Assembly: GCF_932526225.1 (NCBI RefSeq)
Contig: NC_064035.1
Span: forward strand, 8,791,296 to 8,855,295
Source of the DNA: Nematostella vectensis
Taxonomy: Eukaryota > Cnidaria > Anthozoa > Actiniaria > Edwardsiidae
Direction of reading: 5' to 3'
Length of the DNA stretch: 64,000 bases
Shown: positions 58,934 to 64,000 of the stretch, in pieces
Numbering within the stretch: the first letter of the stretch is position 1
How the letters are laid out: each line of letters begins with the position of its first letter
Made by a program: the position numbers and the translations under genes
Notes under the pieces: generated by a model
Databases searched by the model: none
The model's input: only the letters and a program-made list of their open reading frames with translations
What the model was told of the DNA's origin: nothing

Positions 58934-59325
58934 ACTTCAGCGTCTCTGGTGGGAAGTGGTCTCCAGGGTGCGTAATAACAAAGATCGGGAATGTGATGTA
59001 CGAAATACAGCCAGACAAGTTCCTCCAACAACACGTTCGACGTCATGCAGACCAGCTCTGCGAAAGAACCGCACCTCCTTATCAAGATAGCATGTCTCAC
59101 CGAGATCACCAGCTACTTCCGATGACCACGCCAGCAGCTGAGCCACTCAGCTGCACAGAGGGAGATGGCGACGCTACAGAAACATTAAATCCCCTTCAAA
59201 CAACAAGACAGCAAAATCCACCGACGATCAGTGAGGAAGTTCCCGAGGATGCGGGAGAGCCGGACATGCCTAGGAGGTCGTCACGCGCGAACAAGGGCAT
59301 AGCGCCAGACAGGCTGAACTTATAA
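58933..59325 (+). pseudogene. Pol C-terminal tail of the LTR element
   Basis: In the same frame after the TGA at 58930-58932. It encodes a small beta-rich segment around MYEIQPDKFLQQHVRRHADQ and a hydrophilic tail, ending at 59323-59325. This is typical of the region after a Ty3/Gypsy integrase core. Confidence 0.6.
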
Positions 59326-59390
59326 TCGGACACGTTACTTCGTTAGTTAGGCTACCCCCGACCCTACAGCTTCCTTAAAAGAGGGGGAAA

Positions 59391-59536
59391 TGTCATATAT
59401 GTTGTGTACCACACGTTGGGTACCCTGTGCGGGAGCGCGGTTACTTAGCCGGCCAGAGTGTTTTCCAGCTGTATGAACAGGCTCGTTGATTATATGCTAA
59501 GTAAAGGTTCATTCAAACCTTCCTACATACACAACA
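59391..59536 (+). repeat. 3' LTR
   Basis: 146 bp, followed by target duplication GATGT (59537-59541). Confidence 0.92.
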
Positions 59537-60257
59537 GATGTCATCAAGGCGTCACAGTGGTTGAAAGAAATAGAATGATTAAAATTAGTATAGAAAAGCT
59601 TTTGTAGGCGGCCTTGAGAAGCGGTACAGGAAAGATATTAGACGTCATTATTTTTCATCTATAGAAACTAATGCGAGCAATATACAAAAACTAAATGCTC
59701 GACACCAGATGCATGCAAGACATCTGAAAACGAAGAGCAAAATTTTGTTCGTCACCAAGGATCTCGCTTGATTTTGGTCATCTCCAAGGTATATTTGGAA
59801 TATTTTCTTATCAGAAGTATCGTAATTATGATATTTGCAGGGCCGTCCCAAAGGCGCGCGGTGTCCAGCTTAGGGAACGGACAAGTTTACCTATTTTTAA
59901 AAGCAGACTGCTTACTGTCACACTGGGTGAATTTATTAAAAGGCAGTGGCTATATCCCCGACAGTCGGGAAAGGTTCTCAATGGACTAGATGCCCAAACG
60001 TTTTCAGTTTATTCAAATAACCCAGTAAATTGTCGATACTGAGTTCAAATTATTCCAAAATTGTTAAGAAATGGCAAGCCAATCTGAAATGAGCTTTTTT
60101 GTCGGTATTGAATGTTTTCTGTTGTCTATGTACACTATCAAATCGTAATTTTAGTGCCAATTTTCTACAATATGCTGCTAAATGTCGGCAGTTCTCAATT
60201 TGCTAAAATACCACGGTAAATTGTCAGCCTTGTGAGTTCAAAGTATTTTATATAACA

Positions 60258-60427
60258 GGCGCTTGCACGGGGGGGTTCGCAGGGTGCGCGTGCACCCCCC
60301 TTGGCGACCAAAACGTGAGCCATTTCTTATTAAAGGAATCTTCAAATTGTATGCTTTTTTCATATAATGCCCATGACTGCCCACCCCCCCCCCCCCCCCC
60401 CTTAGCCAATCCTGGGTTCGCGCCTGT
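60258..60427. mobile_element. Poly-C MITE copy 3
   Basis: Begins CAGGCGCTTGCACGGG and ends GGTTCGCGCCTG. It contains GAATCTTCAAATTGTATGCT, ATGACTGCCCA and an 18-nt C run (60384-60401), in the same order as the 18550 and 22905 copies. No target duplication seen. Confidence 0.65.
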
Positions 60428-60622
60428 GTTAGTTTAGAAAGGTCAAGCTAATCTGAATGGAGCTCTTTTGTCGGAATTGAATGTCTTTCCTTGCTTTTAT
60501 ACACTATGAACACCCGACGGTGTTATTGTAGCAAGTGTCACCAAAATAGCGATTTTATGATGCATAAGAGTTTATTTTTACTTTAATGTTTACAGTTCAC
60601 ACGAACGCAGAGACCATCTGTC

Positions 60623-62849
60623 ATGAACAGCACCAAGCCAACATATGTCTTCATCCCAATCACTTTTACCACAAAATTCGTCCTGTTTGGGGTTTTCTTA
60701 TCGTACTTTATCTTTGGGACCATCGGTAATGCCCTGTTGTACGCGGTAATACGCAAGCTACGCATGCGCGAAAGACGTCGTCCACGACGTGCTCTGTACC
60801 GGAGCCTGACCATGACATTCCTGTCGAGCATGGCGATCTGTAACCTGCTCAACTCACTCCTCAGCGCAGGCGTCGTCAACTGTCTTCAAATGATGGTTCA
60901 TCTATACACTAGCGATTGGTCGTGCAGAGTTCTTCGATACATTACTTACTACTTTGGAACTGTGCTGATATACAATGTACTTGTCCTATCAGTGGAGAGG
61001 TATTTCTCTATATTTTACCCACTGAAGCTCTACTCTGCCTCCCTTGCAAGAAAGCTTCTGGTTGGTATCTGGCTCGGCGGACTCATATTCTCCCTTCTTT
61101 TGACCGTACCGGTTAAGCTAGTCCGCGAGGCCCTTGGTCCACATCACTTCACCATCACCTGCCGTTCTTACCCGGAGACTCCATTAGAACAAGTAGCGGT
61201 TTTCAGCAGTTTCATTTGTATCTACGTCATTCCTGCTGTTGTGTTGATCTACATCTCGGTGGCGATGACGAGGTTTTTCGTGCGTCAACGTAAAGTCCAC
61301 GCAGGTCAACCACCACAGCAAGCCACGGACAGACAAGCGAATGCATGGAGACTCAAAGACATCAAAATGTTCTTTGCCATCATCGTTATTTTTGTCATCC
61401 CGTACACAAGGTTGTGCAAAGCAAGGTTGTGTCCTTGCCCCTACACTGTTTAGTTTGATGTTCTCTGCAATGCTGACTGATGCCTTCAGGGAGACACCCC
61501 TAGGCATCCCCATCAGGTATAGGTGTGATGGAAAGCTGTTCAACCTACGACGTCTGAAGGCCGTCACTAGAGTCAAAGAGACTGTGATTCGTGACCTGCT
61601 TTTTGCTGATGACTGTGCCCTCAACGCCGTCAATGAGCATGACATGCAACAGGAAATGGACGCTTTCTCATCCGCCTGTGACAACTTTGGCCTCACCATC
61701 AGTATCAAGAAGACTGAAGTGATGTATCAGCCCGCCCCAGGAAAACCATATCAGGAACCAAACATCACAGTTAAGGGGCAGCGACTTCAAGATGTAGAAA
61801 ACTTCACCTACCTCGGCAGCACTCTCTCCCGCAACGCCAACATCGATGCAGAAATCAACAACCGCATCGCGAAGGCAAGCAGTGCCTTTGGGAGATTGAG
61901 GAAGTCAGTCTGGGAACGCAGAGGCATCTCACAATGCACCAAGATCAAAGTGTACAGAGCAGTCGTCTTAACAACACTTCTCTATGGCTGCGAAACTTGG
62001 ACCATCTACAGAAGACATGAGAAACTTCTCCAGCAGTTCCATCTCCGCTGTCTCAGAAACATCCTAAATATCCGCTGGCAGGATAGAATCACAAACACTG
62101 AGGTTCTGGAGAGAGCAAACCTCCCCAGCGTCATTACCACCATGCGCAAAGCTCAGACACGATGGGCAGGACACGTCTGCCGTATGTCAGACTCCAGAAT
62201 ACCCAAACAGCTGTTGTACGGTGAACTAAGCCGTGGAAGCAGGAAAGTTGGAGGCCAGCGCAAACGCTATAAAGACTGCATCAAATTACATCTGAAAGAC
62301 TTCAATATCGACGTTTCAACGTGGGAAACTGCAGCATCTGACAGACCGATTTGGCGTAATCTGATTCACAAAGGTGCCATCCACTCAGAAAATAAACGCT
62401 CCAACGCAGCCAAAAACAAACGCCAAAAACGCAAGGCTAGAGCTGACCAACCTACCAATATGACCCCCTCTTACTGGTGTCCGACTTGTGGAAGGGGTTT
62501 TCTTGCACGAATTGGCCTTATAAGCCACCTGCGGATTCATCCCTCCGCCCCTTAGACATTGTTATACTGTCAGTATTGCTATGGTCATACTCGACTACGA
62601 GTTGACGAACAACACACTTTGCTTACGATGTATCTTATTACTATGGCAATCGGCGGGTTCTCGTTCAGTGTCCCCGTCTCTTTCATCATCCGCAGGGTGA
62701 CTGGTGTCCTTGCACTCTATAACTGCATAAATGTACCGGTGGTCTGCATAATGAACAATCGCGATTTTCGCAGGACGCTAAAAGAACTTGAAAAAGAATT
62801 TGGAGAAGTGATAGATAAAATCAGCAGCCCATGGCACGGCATATCCTAG
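60623..62849 (+). pseudogene. Class A GPCR gene interrupted by a LINE fragment in TM6
   Basis: The 5' part (60623-61408, 262 codons) encodes an N-glycosylated N-terminus (MNSTK), TM1 with GN (FGTIGNALLYAVI), TM3 ending ERY (LSVERYFSIFYPL), Cys in WSCRVLR and ITCRSY for the usual disulfide, TM4, TM5 (FICIYVIPAVVLIYISV) and the start of TM6 (MFFAIIVIFVIPYT). Foreign sequence occupies 61409-62558. The receptor frame resumes at 62559 with the end of TM6, ECL3 and TM7 (VTGVLALYNCINVPVVCIMN), then NNRDFRRTLKELEKEF and TAG at 62847. The two parts together are 358 codons, a normal class A size. The TM7 motif is NVPVV rather than NPxxY. An orphan receptor, intronless apart from the insertion. Confidence 0.88.
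61409..62555 (+). mobile_element. 5'-truncated LINE (non-LTR) reverse-transcriptase fragment inside a GPCR
   Basis: An open frame of about 380 codons: the QGCVLAPTLFSLMF palm motif, the FADD catalytic box (LLFADDCALNAV), LKKTEVM-like and TYLGSTLS segments, the thumb, a basic C-terminus and a C2H2 zinc finger (CPTCGRGF...HLRIH), ending TAG at 62553. The endonuclease and first half of the reverse transcriptase are absent. ACA is repeated at both junctions. A 9-bp direct repeat (AAGGTTGTG) lies at the 5' junction. There is no 3' UTR or A-tail before the receptor sequence resumes. The clade is not assigned. Confidence 0.85.
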
Positions 62850-62925
62850 AGCCCGTGGCACAGCATATTCTAGAGCCCAAGGCACAGCATATTCTAGAGC
62901 CCGTGACGCGGCAAATCCCACACAC
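62828..62925. repeat. 28-30-bp tandem repeat after the GPCR stop
   Basis: About 3.5 copies of AGCCCGTGGCACAGCATATT plus CTAG. The first copies overlap the last codons of the receptor frame. Confidence 0.7.
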
Positions 62926-64000
62926 CAACACTTTTGAAACGACTTTTTAAGCAATCATTTATGCAAAAAGGAACAAATCTTGTTTTAAGTGTAACTTATG
63001 CTTGAATTCTGTGTCTCGGCCAATCAAATTTCTAGTATTACAAAGAAATTTTTTACATGCCAGTGCGCATTTTGCAATCCATGCATTTTTCGCGGTTCCC
63101 TCTTTAGCTGGACCGTTACTTGACCATGATCACAGCCTGGCCTCACAACTCTATAAAGTATAGGACTATACCACAATACTTGTTCTCTTTGTAAAACAAT
63201 ATTCTTTTTCAATTCAAGTCAATATCTTGGCATGCCTTTTAATAGGTATCTAGCTATTTTGAAGGCCAATGCATCATGTAATAATGTAAATCCAAAAAAT
63301 ACACAAAATGGAAATAAAAACCGAAAACTAAATTGCATCTTAATTGATGCGCGCTTAAATAAAGAAGTTTTACCGCACGCTGAAATCTTGCGTATGCGCC
63401 GTTTTAATCTCTCCACCATCGTTAATCGTAAAACCCCTATTATCCAAAAACAAACTGCAATGTGAGAAAATGACACGTATTGTGTATCGTAATCCGTAAT
63501 TGTGAGAAACCAACCTGAATGACACGCTCAGAATTGTGAGGGAGGGACCATTTGAAACGTGCACCGACAACTGGGATGCGAGAATTCAATCGCTAATGTG
63601 GCGAAATGGCAAACAAAAGGGGGTCATTAGCGCGTGCTCAGGCTTTTAGCGACAATATAACAGCAACAAAAAATATTCAGCGCATACGAATAAAGCCGGA
63701 TTTGTTTTTCATAAAGGGTTTAGCTTCACTTAGAGTTTATTTTTTCGTAGTTCTCTGGTGTAACGGGCGCAGTCATTTCTTCTTTATTTTGGTTTGAATT
63801 AGCGACAGAAAGGGTTTAGCTTCGCTTACAAAGTTTATATTTTCGTAGTTCCTTAGCGCAAGTCTCCTATTGGCAATGCGCGCAAATAATAATCAAACGT
63901 GCGTCATCAATTGGGATTGTACAAAAATAATTGGAAATGCGCGCAAATGATAATCAAACGTGCGTCATCAATTGGGATTGTGCAAAAATAATTGGCAATG
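62926..64000. other. Intergenic to window end
   Basis: No gene recognised. AAAGGGTTTAGCTTC and TTTCGTAGTT recur at about 63712-63752 and 63809-63851. From about 63868 a 64-bp unit (TTGGCAATGCGCGCAAATAA, then TCAAACGTGCGTCATCAATT) is tandemly repeated and runs off the window. Confidence 0.5.

Larger units (their letters stand above)
55960..59536 (+). mobile_element. Ty3/Gypsy LTR retrotransposon, defective copy, 3.6 kb
   Basis: LTRs at 55960-56105 and 59391-59536 (146 bp each, three differences) begin TGTCATATATG and end ACACAACA. GATGT flanks both sides (55955-55959, 59537-59541). A TGGCGACGAG primer-binding-like site follows the 5' LTR, and a purine tract AAAAGAGGGGGAAA (59377-59390) precedes the 3' LTR. 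Gag, protease, reverse transcriptase and integrase remnants occur in that order, the Ty3/Gypsy arrangement. RNase H is deleted. Confidence 0.93.

Overview
The window looks like nuclear DNA of an invertebrate animal. The AT-leaning composition, short GT-AG introns packed with minisatellites, the many small inverted-repeat transposons, and the mix of an αI-less integrin alpha, a dermatan-sulfate epimerase and melatonin-receptor-like GPCRs fit an anthozoan cnidarian such as a sea anemone. This assignment is an inference; no taxon marker is present.

Layout. (1) 1-2252, + strand: the last five coding exons of a puromycin-sensitive aminopeptidase (M1 family), with a foldback transposon in one intron. 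(2) 3343-6894, - strand: two exons of an unrecognised, possibly secreted protein, with three transposon insertions between them. (3) 10.66-11.1 kb: a minisatellite of 30-bp units. (4) 11311-13746, - strand: an intronless coding sequence for dermatan-sulfate epimerase with its catalytic residues. (5) 13.75-20.7 kb: intergenic DNA with several MITEs. (6) 20710-35600, + strand: an eight-exon gene whose splice phases all agree; it joins a PAW domain (known from peptide:N-glycanases) to a C2 domain with a very large internal loop. (7) 29979-31175, + strand: an intronless melatonin-receptor-like GPCR inside intron 5 of that gene. (8) 37318-52716, + strand: a complete integrin alpha subunit that I reconstruct as 31 exons (3153 coding nt, 1050 aa); its introns hold at least ten tandem-repeat arrays and two MITEs with clear target-site duplications. 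(9) 54607-55475: twelve tandem units that each contain an inverted repeat. (10) 55960-59536: a Ty3/Gypsy LTR retrotransposon with 146-bp LTRs and a 5-bp target duplication; the LTRs are about 98% identical but the coding region is badly damaged. (11) 60623-62849: a second class A GPCR gene cut in transmembrane segment 6 by a 1.15-kb LINE reverse-transcriptase fragment.

Functional themes. The epimerase and the integrin both act at the extracellular matrix and cell surface, but they are on opposite strands 24 kb apart and nothing shows co-regulation. The most unusual items are the PAW-C2 fusion gene with a GPCR nested in it, the GPCR split by a LINE, the minisatellite that seems to have grown out of the integrin exon 30 splice acceptor, and the hairpin-repeat array.

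Exon calls rest on reading frame, GT-AG borders and agreement of phase across each gene. Family calls rest on motifs recognised by eye; no database search was run.
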